NCBI RefSeq assembly: GCF_964340395.1
Contig: NC_135552.1
Location: 69,001 to 133,000 of the forward strand
Origin: Glandiceps talaboti
Lineage: Eukaryota; Hemichordata; Enteropneusta; Spengelidae
Length of the DNA stretch: 64,000 bases
Direction of reading: 5' to 3'
Shown here: positions 35,778 to 47,784 of the stretch, piece after piece
Numbering within the stretch: position 1 is the first letter of the stretch
Layout of the letters: every line of letters begins with the position of its first letter
Notes under the pieces: model-generated
Databases searched by the model: none
What the model was told of the DNA's origin: nothing
What the model saw: only the letters and a program-made list of their open reading frames with translations
Position numbers and translations under genes: made by a program

Positions 35778-35879
35778 AATGTTCTTGTGACTCCACCATT
35801 GTCCTTAACTTAAAACACTGTTCCTCGGTCATTACAGCTATTAAATCATATTAAGTCTCAAACATCCACTGCGGGGGCT

Positions 35880-36466
35880 GTGTCATCTTCGATGGCTTGT
35901 ACCTCTAATTTCGTATTTTATCCACTTCCCAATGATGCATTCAAACACCTTTGCGATACTATTTGTTAGTGAAATTGGCCTAAAGTCATCAAGAGAAGTT
36001 GAGTTACTGGTCTTTGGAAGGGGGACTATAATTGCTTCCTTCAGTTGTGATGGCACAAGGCCTTCCTGTAACGATGCATTGAAAATGTTTACCACGTGTA
36101 AGGCCAACTCCTCAGCAAATTCAGACAGAATTCTATTTGAGATGAGATCAGGCCCCCTGCCTTATTCATTGGTAGTGACTTCAACAATTTTACAACTCCC
36201 TCATAAGTTATAGTTGGAAGAGCATGATTTGCCGGAAGGTCTTTTACAAATTTGTCATAGTCAAGTGGGACATAATCCTTAGTAATATTTACAAAATGTG
36301 AATTGATTGCATCAGCCAAATCAGTCCCATTTAATTTCTTTCCATTGCCTTCAATTTCAGATACCACCCCAGATTTAGTACGCCCACTTATTCTGTTGAT
36401 CTCTTTCCTCTTATTACACATTAACCTAAGAAAGCATGCTTGACCAAAAACAACGCCTTTTACCAT
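35880..36466 (-). pseudogene. LINE reverse transcriptase N-terminal fragment
   Basis: Minus strand: DLADAINSHFVNITKDYVPL, LKSLPMNKAGG (usually followed by PD), a frameshift near 36110, then IFNASLQEGLVPSQLKEAII, PLPK and DDFRPISLTNSIAKVFE. These are the finger motifs of APE-LINE reverse transcriptases. It is truncated before the catalytic palm. Confidence 0.8.
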
Positions 36467-36529
36467 TGTTTTTTTTTTTAAATTTAATTTAATGAGTTAT
36501 TTGCATAATTAGTGATTCCCTTACGGGAG

Positions 36530-37660
36530 GCATTCAGTTTAAATCTGGTCCTCTTTGCATTTCCATCAATGTTGGTTGTCTTACGCACTTTGATCTTGAT
36601 TGAGAGATTAAAGTATGCAGTTGTAATTGGCATTTAGCCAAGCAAGGTAACATTGAGTCTAATCGGGTGAGTAGTAATGAATTTTTGAGCAAAATTGACA
36701 TACCAACTGATTTATTACATTGTACAGATGTTAATTGTAATGTCTTGAAGCATCGGCAGGATATTGATATGCTGTATACTAAATATGGTGTGCAGTCTCT
36801 CTGAAGCTGCTGATGAGAGTATTCCTCACTCTGTAGGTAAAACATACCGTACCAGGTTGGAATCAATTTGTTAAGTCTGCTCATGATGAAGCTATAGATT
36901 TGCTTTAAGGTCTGGGTCAGTTTTGCCAGACCGAAACAGGGACCTGTCTTCAGAAAAATGCAGACTTCTCAGGCACACTTTAAGTATGCATTGAAATTGT
37001 GTAAAATGAATGAATGTACTGCAAGGGCCGATGCCCTTGCCTCCGACCTGTTGAACAAAGATGATATTCAAGTTTGGAAACATGTTGATCGCAGAGCTCT
37101 AATTGTGTGCCGCTTGCCAATACTGTGGGGGAGCCACTAGTCACAGAGATATTGCCAGTATGTGGCATGAACATTTTAAAATCTTTTCTCTGCAGTAAAG
37201 TCTGAGAACAATAAGGAGTTTGTAATGGAGAATTTATCTAATGTTAATGACCCTCCACAGCTGTTCTCTGTTCAAGACATCAGATCTGCCATTGAAAGTA
37301 TGGATAAGGGTAAAGCATGTGTGTGGCCTTGATGGCATTTATAATTATACTGAGCACTTAATATATGCAGACAGCGGGCTTTCTGTCTTTTTGGCCATAC
37401 TCTTCAATATTTACACTGGTATTTGCCACCTGATATGATTTCTATTGTTTTGGTACCTATCATTAAGGATAAGGCTGGGGATGTCACTGATAGGGTAATT
37501 ATAGACCAATTGCCCTTTCATCTGTCTTTTCAAAAATGCTTGAACATGTTGTTCTTAACTATATCGAGTCACATTTGTACATTTGTGACAATCAATTTGG
37601 TTTTAAGGCTAAACACTCTACTGGAAGTTATCCAATTTTATAAGTCTCATAAGAGTCCAA
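36530..37660 (+). pseudogene. LINE linker and RT fragment, heavily broken
   Basis: In order: PGWNQFVKSAHDEAIDLL (about 36855), then AHFKYALKLCKMNECTARAD (about 36976) and SMWHEHFKIFSLQ (about 37155). The helical SVQDIRSAIESMDKGKAC follows (37270-37320), then GLDGIYNY, VLVPIIKDKAGDVTD (about 37448), NYRPIALSS-type remains and NQFGFKAKHST (about 37600). Between them are stops and frameshifts. The order matches the region from after the endonuclease to RT motif 2 of an APE LINE. It breaks off at 37660 against the 327-bp repeat. Confidence 0.8.
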
Positions 37661-37987
37661 CATATAAACTGAATGTAGCTTGTGTTTAAAATATTACAAT
37701 AAGACAACCAAGAAAGTTAAACATGTTACATTGGTATGACTTGGTTCCAAATTGATTTAAAAAACTAAAGAAGTACAAAACCTTGTAGACACATCCCTTT
37801 CAAGTTTGATTAGGATGTTGCTATACTTGTCTTGTACACTTCCAACATAGGATGGCTGGATTATGATGATGGAAATTAGGTATGAAAATTTTGTTTTGGT
37901 TACAACTTTAAATCTTCAAAAAGTTATATATCTATCATTGCCCTGAACATGAAGTTGTGCGGCAACACAATATTTGCGCTATTTTTT
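37661..37987. repeat. 327-bp near-identical repeat, copy 2
   Basis: Partner of 15888-16214, same orientation, no indels, two substitutions by eye. It abuts LINE sequence on the left and an AAATA-rich run (38034-38060) on the right. Confidence 0.9.
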
Positions 37988-38069
37988 AATATGGGCCTTG
38001 AGCCTGATCCAAACAATTTAGTAAAATAGAATAAATAAAAAAAATAAATAAATAAATAAATAAACATGT

Positions 38070-38340
38070 CATGAATATTAATGAGCTATTTATGTAATTA
38101 ATGGTTTTCGGTAATTAGGCTATATCTTAAGAAGCCACCCTTCTAATTAGTTCCAGAGCACCTTCTAGGGGCGTCTGGAACTTTAGAATTCTCTCAAATT
38201 CTTTGTTTCTAACTTAATCATGGCTACATTCTATAGAGCACCCCACGCAGGCAAAGCATCATACCCAGAATGCACTGCAGCATGTCGACATGCTTGTATG
38301 CCCTTTAGATAATTTGTTCTTAAGACATTCTTATAAGGAG
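38070..38340 (+). repeat. 148-bp unit relic followed by F5-like head
   Basis: 'aatgagctatttatgtaatt' and 'gtaattaggctatatctta' belong to the 148-bp family. At 38138 'ctaattagttccagagcacc' with 'tctggaactt' forms an F5-type hairpin like the one at 59222. 'cccagaatgcactgcagcat' also parallels the F5 body. Confidence 0.5.
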
Positions 38341-38807
38341 ATCACCCAGCAGTTCAGAGTTCAGAGTAGGGTTTTGAAGTAAATAAGGGTTTGGCTCACA
38401 TCATGTGGTCGGCGGCTATTTGGGACACATTTTTCCCATTTTGTTCATTTTGTTGATTATTGTCCGTGAAGTTTTCTTCCAACACAACATGCATATTGAT
38501 TGACTTAAAAGAGACTATGAAGTATACAAATGTCTTTGAGGAAGGAATAATGTAGATGACCATTAATTACAATTTTGACAAATACTCGACAATTTACAAA
38601 AGACTAACTGTGAGTGTGAACACTGAACCATAGATACTGACACTATGTATGTATGTACTGTGTGATGTCAAACACGATTCTGCAGACTTCAACTAGTGTT
38701 TTTCTATATCATCAAAAAATTATAGCTTATTCAAATACCTTTTGCTTAAGTGTGGACATCGTGTCCGATCATTAGTTTTGTTTTCAATTTTACTCGGAAA
38801 ACATTTA

Positions 38808-40052
38808 TAGCATAACTGAACTAGGGTCAGTAGTGCTATAGGCACCGAGTAGCGTCTGTGTGTGTGTGTGTGTGTGTGTGTGAATGAATTAAAGTCAAAA
38901 ACTGTCAGACCGATTGGCTTGGCATTTGATGGGGACATTACTTAGGGTGTGTAGATGGAAATTGTTCAAATGAAAATGATTGCATTTTGGGTGGAAACAT
39001 GTGATTTTTGGTCAAAAGACTTAAACTCCAAAACTACAGGGCAGATTGACCAGAAATTTGGTGGAAACATTCTTTAGGTAGTGTTAATTAAGATTTGTTC
39101 ATGACATGATGATCCCATAATCAGTAATATGCAAATTAGGGTTAAAAATGTGTCTTTTTAGTCAAAAGTCTATAATTCCAAAACTACTCAGCAGATTGGG
39201 CTGAAATTTAATGTGGATGCATCTTAGGGCTGTATCGATGAAGAAATATTAAGCATGATACAATGATCTCATCAGTAATATGCAAATTAGGTGTAAAAAA
39301 GTAAATATTGGTAAAAAATTTATATCCCAAAAAGTACTTGAATGAGACCGATATTTGGTGAGATGTTTGTAGAAGTGTTATTCTGCAGATTTTCTTTAAA
39401 CATTTGGACACAATTGGCCCTAGCAACCATGACCATGCCCTTAGCAACAACCAGATGACAGTATATTTTGGTCAAAAAACTATATCTGGTAGGTAAGTGA
39501 GGAAACATTCAAAAAATGTATGCAAATATCCCTAGCAACCATGACCACGCCCATAGCAACAGCCAAATGGTCGTGTATTTCACTAAGATAACAGATTAAT
39601 AGACAAGTGAGTAAACATTCATAAAATGTATGTAAATTTGTCTAGCAACAAGACCATGCCCATAACAACAGCCAAGTGATCAAGTATATTGCAAAGATAA
39701 CAGGAATTAATAGACAAATGAATAAACATTCAAACAATATATGTAGATGTGCCTAGCAACAAGACCACGCCCATAGCAACAACCAATGATCATGTATATT
39801 GCAAAGATAAAAATAGGGATTAATAGGCAAATGAATAAACACTCAAAAAATGTATGCAAATATGTCTAGCAACATGACCATGCTCATAGCAACAGCCAAA
39901 TGATCACATATATTGCAAAGATAGCAACATGGTTGGATGGGCAACTGGATAGTCATTCAGCAAATTAACACCTATACCTAGCATGGATCAATATGTTGAT
40001 AAACATTTTAAAAAACTGTACAGTTGTGCTATACCGATATTGGCACTATTTT
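38808..40052 (+). mobile_element. F1 repeat, complete uninterrupted copy
   Basis: Hairpin head 38808-38839, (GT)n to 38882, AT-rich body with 'accgattggcttggcattt', about four or five core units ('cccatagcaacagcc' type, spaced about 109-123 bp), and tail CAGTTGTGCTA. About 1.25 kb. The best reference copy of F1 in the window. Confidence 0.8.
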
Positions 40053-40318
40053 TAAAAAATGATTTTTTTTATCCTGAGAAGCATGTTCGCTGCTAGAATG
40101 CAGCACATTCATTAACATAATCAGGACAATGCAAATGAAAAAAGTAAATGTTGTTACATTGGGCTATGTACACAGTGCTCTGTTATGAGGATTTGAATTT
40201 TGTTTATTATTTGTCGTGGAAAGGAGTTTGTATCCCAGGTGTGTATCAGGAGATCGTGAAGGCTGAGGGAAGTCCAGGACGGCAAGCTTTCTGTACTGAG
40301 AGTAGCTAGAAGGCAGAT

Positions 40319-40690
40319 AAGATAAGATAAGATAAAACTTTATTGAGTCCCTTTTAGGGTAATTATGTTATCTGCTACAAAAGATTATTAAAAACAGTAA
40401 AATGTACATACAGTGTTGTTATGAATAACATAATCTAAAACAATATGTGTAGAAATTAAAAGAAATATAAATACATTAACAATACAGACCAAAACACATC
40501 AAAAAAGATTCATTAGTTTCTATTAAAAATTTTGTTTAAGGAGTGTGATGGCTTGAGGTATAAATGAATTATGATAGCAGGTAGTATGAGAAGGTAACTG
40601 TCTAAATCTACCACTCCTATCAATTCTCCTGACATTGATTTCAACTTTTTTGACAACTTTTTCAAAAATTACAGTTGTAGAGCTAAATTT
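40319..40690 (-). pseudogene. LINE 3' end fragment
   Basis: Minus strand: VEINVRRIDRSGRFRQLPSH followed by NSFIPQAITLL and a stop, like the last residues of LINE proteins (...NSFIP.AI.LLN). Then an AT-rich 3' UTR, AATAAAGTTTTATC and a (TTATC)n tail at 40319-40335. Confidence 0.7.
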
Positions 40691-40766
40691 CTTGCATATT
40701 CATGAAATTGTTAGTTGCATTAATTTAACCCGATTACGAAACATCACATTTTGTCATATACGTGTA

Positions 40767-41400
40767 ATTAGCCCCTAAAGGGGCGGAGCCCGACCGGAGC
40801 TTCTAAGTTGAGTTCTGTCTGTCAGTTCGTCTGTCCATATCCACCTATATCTCCAATATGCATGCGGCAATTTCAACCAAACCTGGTAAAAATGTCAGAT
40901 ATGTTATTGAGGGCATATTACAACCCTTGCAACAACAGCGAAATGGCGGCCATGTTTGTCTTGAATAATCACACTTTGCCCAGTAACTCTCGAACTTTAA
41001 CATATAGAGACCTCATTCAAGTGTCTTTACCCATATTACCAATGATGAGCTTTCTAATGACACATTGAACTTTGACCTTGACCTTCAGGGTCAAATAGCA
41101 ATATTATTGTCCAAGTGTATATGTATATCTCTGATATGCATGGACTGATTCCAACCAAACCTGGCACGCTTGTCGGATACTATAGCCTGCATATGCATGC
41201 CACTTCGTTTCACAACCCATACAATAACAGTCAAATGGCGGCCATATTTGTTGTAAGTATTCACATTGTACTCATTAACTCTTGAACCTTAATAGATGGA
41301 GGTAACATTCAAGTGTCTACCTCCATTTTATCAGTAATGACCTTTGTAATGAGACCATGACCTTTGACCTTGACCTCAGTGTGTGTGTGTGTGTGTGTTA
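40767..41400 (+). mobile_element. F3 repeat, hairpin-headed
   Basis: Head TTAGCCCCTAAAGGGGCGG (GCCCCTTTAGGGGC-type palindrome), a CTGTCTGTCAGTTCGTCTG tract, 'gcaatttcaaccaaacctgg', then a second related unit with 'gactgattccaaccaaacct'. Both units carry 'aaatggcggccat' and 'tgaccttgacct'. The unit length is near 290 bp, and a (GT)n run ends the copy. Confidence 0.65.
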
Positions 41401-41514
41401 AAGAAATGACTGAGGATATTGGAGGTCAAAGGACAAAACATTCTTGAAGTACATTAATTTGCAATTCTGTGGCAAGCACAAGCCATGTAATTTTAACTGC
41501 CTGCCTGCTCAATA

Positions 41515-41840
41515 TCAGATACAATATTTGTTTTTTAATGACGTAAAAAGTTCAGACGTAAAATTATCATAGTATGATTCATACAGACATGTAAAATCTA
41601 TGAAATGTGTTTGTGTTTCTGTGTTGTAATCTTTAAGACAATGCTGACATAGTTGAAATTGTCCAGGATCTACACATACAGATAAAAAATAATCCCTTTT
41701 TGATGCTGAGTGGCTGTATCTTTCTAATTGGCATAATCGCCATGACATTATTGCTGTCCTTTTTAAACTGGAAGCCAGCAAAATACTGCACAGACTCAAC
41801 AACTTGTCATGTAGTGTCAGACTAGACGAAATCATTCCCT
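41515..41840 (-). pseudogene. LINE C-terminal zinc-knuckle fragment (putative)
   Basis: Minus strand MSWRLCQLERYSHSASKRDY and FQLCQHCLKDYN, then THFIDFTCLYESYY. The spacing C-x2-C ... H-x4-C after an LC.LR..SH-like stretch resembles the end of some LINE ORF2 proteins. Isolated and short. Confidence 0.5.
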
Positions 41841-42121
41841 TACATTTGCCTTGACATTACTTCAGGCCATACACACCTACCAAAATAGTCGGAGTATATT
41901 GTCACAATTTATATCTAGCCAATACTGTATATACGTCAACCCACACTCACTTTCAACAATTTTTTTTTTTACAGTTAAGGTTCATTTGCATAAACTAGGC
42001 CACTGACCTTTCGTTACATTTCACATCCTCATAAACTTCATAGGTTCAAAGGTTACTTGACAAAAAAGAAATTTCACAAAAATAGAACACTGTACACAAA
42101 GGTAGCAATACAAAACAAAAA

Positions 42122-43972
42122 TTATATTTCGCTATTATTTTGTCTTTTCTTAAAGCTTTTGAAAATAAATTTAGCCAGTCCAATGGTTTCATATCTGTCT
42201 TTTGTCTGCATATTAAGTTTAATAAAAGTGTAATAGGTGCTGTTTTCTAGATGATGGGGTAAAATATATTTGGTTCGTAATTCCTCAGAGTAGGGGCATG
42301 TCAAAATAAAATGAAATTCATCATCTACCTCACTTTTAGTGCAAAATTTACAAATCCTCTCATTTCTTTCTATATTCAACTGTCTTCCTTTTACACATAC
42401 CAGTTGACTATCACATGAACATCTAATACATGCAATAGCTGAAATAAGATATTTGTCTGGTAAATCTGTAATGTATTTCTCTGGTTCTAAAAGTGACTTA
42501 AAGTTTCTGTAGTGATAAAGTGTTTTATCCTCTTGAATATTAGTATGCCATTCCTGGTGTGTTTCATGCTAAATTTTTGTAGAATTAACATATTTTTATT
42601 TGTTTGTTGGGTGAGAGTGGTGACTGCCTTTCCCCAACAACCCCTACATGAAAATAACATTCCAAGGTATTTATAGTAACTTACACAGGCAATCTTTTTA
42701 CCATCATAGAACCATTTTTCTTTCTTGGCTAGGGTGCCCCCTCCCTTGAATACAACTATTTTTGTTTTGTCTAGATTGACTTTAAGTTTCCATTTCAAAC
42801 AATAACATTGCAAAGTATTGATAAGTCTTTGTAAGCCATAGACAGTATTTGAAAACAATACTATGTCATCAGCAAACATTAGTAGAAAAAGATCACACAA
42901 TTCATCAATTTGGATTCCTGAGTATTCTGACATTGTGATGCATTTTTGGAGTTAAATAACACAAATAACAGTGGACTGAGCATACATCCTTGTCTTACTC
43001 CAACGTTGCAACTAAAAAAGTCTGTCATTTGGTCTTCCACTCTGACACATGATTTAACGTCAGTATAGATACTCTTAATAATAGTGAACATTTTACCCCC
43101 TACCCCTCTAGAACTTAGTTTATAAAATAATCTTTTATGGTCTACACTGTCAAATGCTTTTTGGAAGTCAACAAATAAACAATAAAATGGTAATCTCCTT
43201 CTAGTTAAATCATAGACAATCTCTATTGTCTATGGTTAAATGTTTTTGTATTAATGCACTTAAAACAAAAATGTTATCTATAGTACTATATTTCTTACGA
43301 AAACCTGCCTGCTCTCCTGGAAAGTATGCTGAGCCCATCTGTAAAGCCTTTTGTTCAAAATTCCAGTAAAGATCTTGCTGAAAATACTGAGCAGAGTGAT
43401 TCCCCTATAGTTTCCTGGGTTATTTGGGTCCCCTTTTTTATATATTGGTATAATAATCCCCTTTGTCCACCCTTCTGGGAAAATTCCTGAGTCAAATATT
43501 TTATTGAAAACTTTGTTCATAAGTGGCAACCCCCTTCTGTGGTTTAAAAAAATCCCCACCAGCTGGTCTGGGCCAGCTGCTTTATTATTCTTTAAATGTT
43601 TAATACTTTGCATAATTTCATCATTTGTAATTTGCTCATTCAATGTATTAGTTTCATAATCATGTGAATGTTCATCTTGGGAATCACTCTGCTCAGTAGA
43701 AAACAATTCATTTTAAAAAACTTTACCATCATCCTCATTTGCATGTATAAAATTGAGGCAAAGTGAGTTGCCCAATCCGAAGTACCGATGGAATTTTGTG
43801 GGCTGCCAGAATATTTGTACCCTTTGAGAATCTTCCACAATGCATTCATATTATGTTCTTCTTTTAGCTTTTCTTTTTGTGTATCTTGATAAAGTTTACT
43901 CACTTTCAACATCACTTGCCAAATACCGTCATACCTACGCATATTATTATATAACAAACTCACTCCTATCAA
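42122..43972 (-). pseudogene. LINE ORF2 relic, linker to C-terminal zinc knuckle
   Basis: Minus strand in order: NALWKILKGYKYSGSPQNS (linker), WATHFASIL, IKHLKNNKAAGPDQL, WTKGIIIPIYKKGDPNNPG, NYRGITLLSIFSKIFTGIL, a frameshift region, VGVRQGCMLSPLLFVLF, FADDIVLFSNT (catalytic box intact), YYKYLGMLFS, and finally CKFCTKSEVDDEFHFILTC, a C-x2-C...H-x4-C knuckle. At least three frameshifts split it. The endonuclease part is absent; the relic at 640-1448 has the style expected for it. This family uses NYRGITLLS rather than the FRPIS of the LINE at 28-30 kb, so it belongs to a different clade. Confidence 0.85.
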
Positions 43973-44174
43973 ATATCCTCAGTCCTTTCTTTAACACACA
44001 CATAAACACAAATCATACTTCCATTTTCTATACATCACTCATCACACATTTCAGCAATTACATTACTAAGTCCTCTAACATTTCAGTCTGTAACTTTATT
44101 TCATGTTCAAACAATACACCACACCTTTCAATTATACCAACAAAAATCCATCCTTCCTACTAAAACAAATCCTC

Positions 44175-44800
44175 TTTAGGTGGGCTATTCCAATTGTCCA
44201 TGCGTGTGTCTGTGCATCCTTCCGTCGATGCGTCCGGAGTCATTTCTCGGAAATGACTGAACCGATTTCTCTCAAACTTGGTACAAGGACAACACACTAA
44301 AGCATACATATGCACATCAGTTTATTTTGTAATACGATCCAATATGGCCACCAGACTATCAATTTTGTTACGATTTTTTCATGTCCAAAGCCATTACGCA
44401 GACATGGCTGAATAGATCACATTCAAAGTTGGTATAACTATAAGGACAATGTTCTATATTATGTACATATGCATGTCAATTAATGTCTGATACGGTCCAA
44501 TATGGCCACCATGAGGCCATATTTAACGATTTTTTTCTTGTCCAGAATCATTACATGGACATGACTTGTATCAAACTTGGTACAACGACAACACACTATG
44601 GCATACATATGCCTGTCAATTTTTTTGGTATACTAATACGATCCAATATGGCCACCAGAGGGCCATTTCGTTACAAATTTTTCATGTTCAAAGTCATTAT
44701 GCAGACATATTTGTTATGATTTTTCCATGTTTGGGACCATTACACAGACATGCATGAACAGTTTCCATTAAAACTTATTTAAAGACAATGTTCTATGATG
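44175..44800 (+). mobile_element. Diverged F2 copy
   Basis: 'tttaggtgggctatt' in place of a clean hairpin, then a GTCCATGCG/TCCGTCG tract, 'gaaccgatttctctcaaac' with 'ttggtac', and three loose core units with 'acgatccaatatggccacc'. Older than the 26-kb copies. Confidence 0.7.
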
Positions 44801-44930
44801 TATATATTGAAAATTTATCCAATCACATACAATATCTTATGTGATATTATCACGTCTGCACTACGGGACAATGTCTTCTCTTTCAACGTTTATCTACTTC
44901 GGTTTCATACATCATCCATAATACGACTGT

Positions 44931-45380
44931 GTGACATTGTGTAGTTGCAGGATAATTCCCATTATACAGTCGTATTGCAGAGGTGAAAAAACTGACCCAT
45001 TTGGTAATAGGACACCGATTCATATTGTCAACATTCCAGCGCTAAACACACTGGGCTATATGGAACAGTTACTACTTCTTCGCCGCTGTCAAGGTGCAAT
45101 GAACTTATCACCTCTATTCTTTGATCAAGATAAGGGAACACTTACTCGAGGACAATGCATTGGCTACTTACACCACATACTAAGTATGATAGGACTGGAC
45201 ATGTCCAAATTCTGTGGACACTCATTTCGTATTGGAGCTGCTATATCAGCTGCGGTAATCGGAATCAGAGATCACATGATACAGAATCTTGGCAGGTGGT
45301 CATTGAACTGCTATACTACCGGTAGATATATACGGATTGCTAAGAAAGACATTCAGCAAGCACAACTCACCATGGCATAG
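44931..45380 (+). pseudogene. Tyrosine recombinase C-terminal relic
   Basis: Such enzymes integrate YR elements (DIRS, Ngaro, Crypton) by strand exchange through a tyrosine. The frame shows KTDPFGNRTPIHIV (about 44988), LSPLFFDQDKGTLTRGQ, SKFCGHSFRIGAAIS (about 45207, containing the catalytic H-x-x-R), IQNLGRWSLNCYTTGRYIR with a candidate nucleophile Tyr near 45313, and a short tail. A normal copy would read SxxYxxYIR, and the extra TG may have broken the active site. The N-terminal half and any reverse transcriptase are missing. GTG, not ATG, opens the frame, so the left boundary is arbitrary. GHSFRIGAA is more like DIRS/Ngaro-type enzymes than DUF3504 proteins. Confidence 0.75.
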
Positions 45381-45587
45381 TGTATTCTAATTTCTATATG
45401 CATCCGGAGGCTTCCTAATCTACTTTCATTGGTCTCCACTAACTTTAACTGTCTTGGGGGCATTCGTTACATTCACTGCTCAGCATTCATTCCACTACTT
45501 TTGGGCCATTTCCCCTTGTTCAATTAACCCAATACAGTTTACAGTCAGCTGAATACTAATCAATCAGCTCATTTTGAATACAAATTC

Positions 45588-46095
45588 ATCACCTAGCTAT
45601 GTCTGCCGGGTCCTCCCCAGGTGGCTAGGATAAAGACACCTGCCGGGTCCTCCCCAGGTGCTCTTCTTGGCGTATTGTAAATTCTCTCCAGTACAAATTC
45701 ACAACCTAGCTATGTCTGCCGGGTCCTCCTCAGGTAGCTAGTATACAGACACCTGCCGGGTCCTCCCCAGGTGCTCTTCTCGGCTTATTGCAAATTATCC
45801 CTGTACAAATCACCACCTAACTATGTCTGCCGGGTCCTCCCCAGGTAGCTAGTATACAGACACCTGCCAGGTCCTCCCCAGGTGCTCTTCTCGGCTTATT
45901 GCAAATTATCCCTGTACAAATCACCACCTAACTATGTCTGCCGGGTCCTCCCCAGGTAGCTACGGTTACAGACACCTGCCGGGTCCTCCCCAGGTGATCT
46001 TTTCGGTTTACTTATGTTTTACATTCAGGAGCACACATAGGGCCTACCTGCCAGGACCTCCCCAGGTAGCCTATACTCCTTACACCTGCTGGTGA
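45588..46095 (+). repeat. 111-bp minisatellite, four units, after the recombinase
   Basis: 'gtctgccgggtcctcc' starts at 45601, 45714, 45825 and 45936 (periods 113, 111, 111). Each unit holds two CTGCCGGGTCCTCCCCAGGT boxes in alternating context. A partial unit runs to about 46095. It begins 200 bp after the recombinase stop and may be the 3' repeat region of that element. Confidence 0.9.
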
Positions 46096-46269
46096 TCATC
46101 CCAGCTGCAAGTGGTGCTGAGTAGCCCCCAAGATAGCAAAAAATTGTGTTTTGTGTTTTTGGTTATTGATTTAACAGTTAGTTTGTTACCAGGACATTAA
46201 AGCTCAAGTTTTTCTAGACATACTTGCCTTTCACTACTTCATTCTACATTCACACAGAGACAATAACAG

Positions 46270-46612
46270 GTACCCAATATGTGGGTATAAATGTATGTTT
46301 ATATATGATGTATATATGATGTATATATATGTATAAATGTTCTGTATGCATGGGTAAATGTATGTCTGTATGTGTATCTTTGTACATTTGGATAATTTAA
46401 TTTCAAAAACCATTACACCTATTTCACCTTATACTGAAGATTGATATCACAAAGTCCTTGCATATTTCTTATATAGTTTGGCAAACCTTTTTGTCAATTG
46501 AGCTAAGGGGTATATCATGTACTATAGCCAAGGTATTTGCATTCCAGCAATTATTATGTGTAGGAATGAAAAAGTCAAGAATGCCCTTATGGAAGGTATT
46601 CAGTTTAAATCT
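46270..46612 (+). repeat. Dispersed 300-bp repeat, left arm of an inverted pair
   Basis: Ends 'gaaggtattcagtttaaatc'. Similar in inverse orientation to 53160-53470, sharing 'ggggtatatcatgtacta', 'attccagcaat', 'attatgtgtaggaa' and 'tatagtttggca'. A fragment of the same end lies at 36508-36545. Confidence 0.75.
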
Positions 46613-47156
46613 GGTGTTTTCATGTAACAGACAGGTTCAGTTGCAAGGCATTACTTTACAGGTCACATTTTATGCAAACCAGTGAAATTGTGGACAACCA
46701 ATGTGTACCCACAAGTGAAATTGGAAATTCACTCAACCCCTGACAACAAATGTATGAAAAAAATTGTGAGGTCTGAAGTGTGATGAAATTCTTTCAAATC
46801 TAAGCCAATTAAAGGTGACACACAAAAAGAGACACCTGCATCATGTCTGTGCATATATCTCTTCTTACCATATTTGGTGTGAAAATTCACCATTTGTATG
46901 TGTACTACAACAAAAAAGACAGGTAATATATTCAAGTATCTGTCCTTATATTGTCAGATATAACCTCTCTACATTTGTATGTGCATCAGTAGATTTGACC
47001 CTGAACTTTACCTTTTGAGTCAACATTTAACAAAAAAAATTATATATCATACAGTAGTTACAGAAGTTAAGTATGGGGTGAGGGGTTGGGTATAGCTTCT
47101 ACGAAGACTTGTTCTTTCATTTATCTGGTGTTTATTTTCATCATTATATTTTGCAG
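46613..47156. other. Intron end, no other feature
   Basis: The last part of the 29-kb VPS18 intron. It ends with pyrimidine-rich sequence and ttttgcag. Confidence 0.5.
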
Positions 47157-47241
47157 GGTTTACTGATAGACTCTGTTGCTTGGAACAAGGCATCTGGCAG
47201 TGATAACTCAACTGGAGAAATCTTAATTGGCACCAGCAAAG
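47157..47241 (+). CDS. VPS18: VPS18 exon (beta-propeller)
   Basis: Acceptor ttttgcag; starts in phase 0 after the Lys of the exon ending at 17921. Encodes GLLIDSVAWNKASGSDNSTG and EILIGTSK plus one base. It matches the VPS18 stretch KG.L+-SV.WNKA.G..SSTG.ILVGT..G. The proposed donor is GTCAGT at 47242, a weaker GT site. Reading through it gives a non-matching tail and a stop at 47342, whereas joining to 51965 restores GG then IFETE, as expected. 85 bp. Confidence 0.92.
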
Positions 47242-47784
47242 GTCAGTGTTACATCAGTAGATCATCCCAGGATATTTGTGCAGTCAAATTGATAAATTCA
47301 GAGATAGAGAATCAAGATACAGGAATATTAATTATCAATTGAAAAATCCAGTCTCTATTCTACAACGTCATGGAAATTATAATTTTATTAATGCCAAGTC
47401 CTGAACGTAACAGTTGTCCGATTGCCTGGGACTAATTAAATGTACTGCCTGGCAACTATAGTTCAATTCTCACTTGACAATTCAGGCAAGTAAACTATTT
47501 ATGTGAATATTTGAAGATCAACGTAATCAAAGCATGGAGGGAAATGAGAGATTTGGGAGATGTATACTTAATAATGAGGGCATTAACAAACCAGTCAACT
47601 TAATGGGCACGAGATGGTCATCTCATTTCTACAGTGTTACCAGGAGTCTGGTTAAAAAATATACTGCACTGCATACTCATTTTACAATCTCAGACCACTA
47701 AAAAGACAGACTAGAAACACGGCTTTTCACTTGATGTGATGTTGTCACTTATTTGCTGTAGCAATAATCTTTTAATCCTAATTA

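Noticed and set aside
45588-46095. CRISPR-like array (repeated 20-bp boxes with spacers)
   Set aside because: The spacers are themselves repeated, the unit is 111 bp and the genome is an animal's. It is a minisatellite.
47242-47342. Read-through extension of the VPS18 exon to a stop at 47342
   Set aside because: The extra residues do not resemble VPS18, whereas splicing at GTCAGT to 51965 restores the expected sequence and phase.
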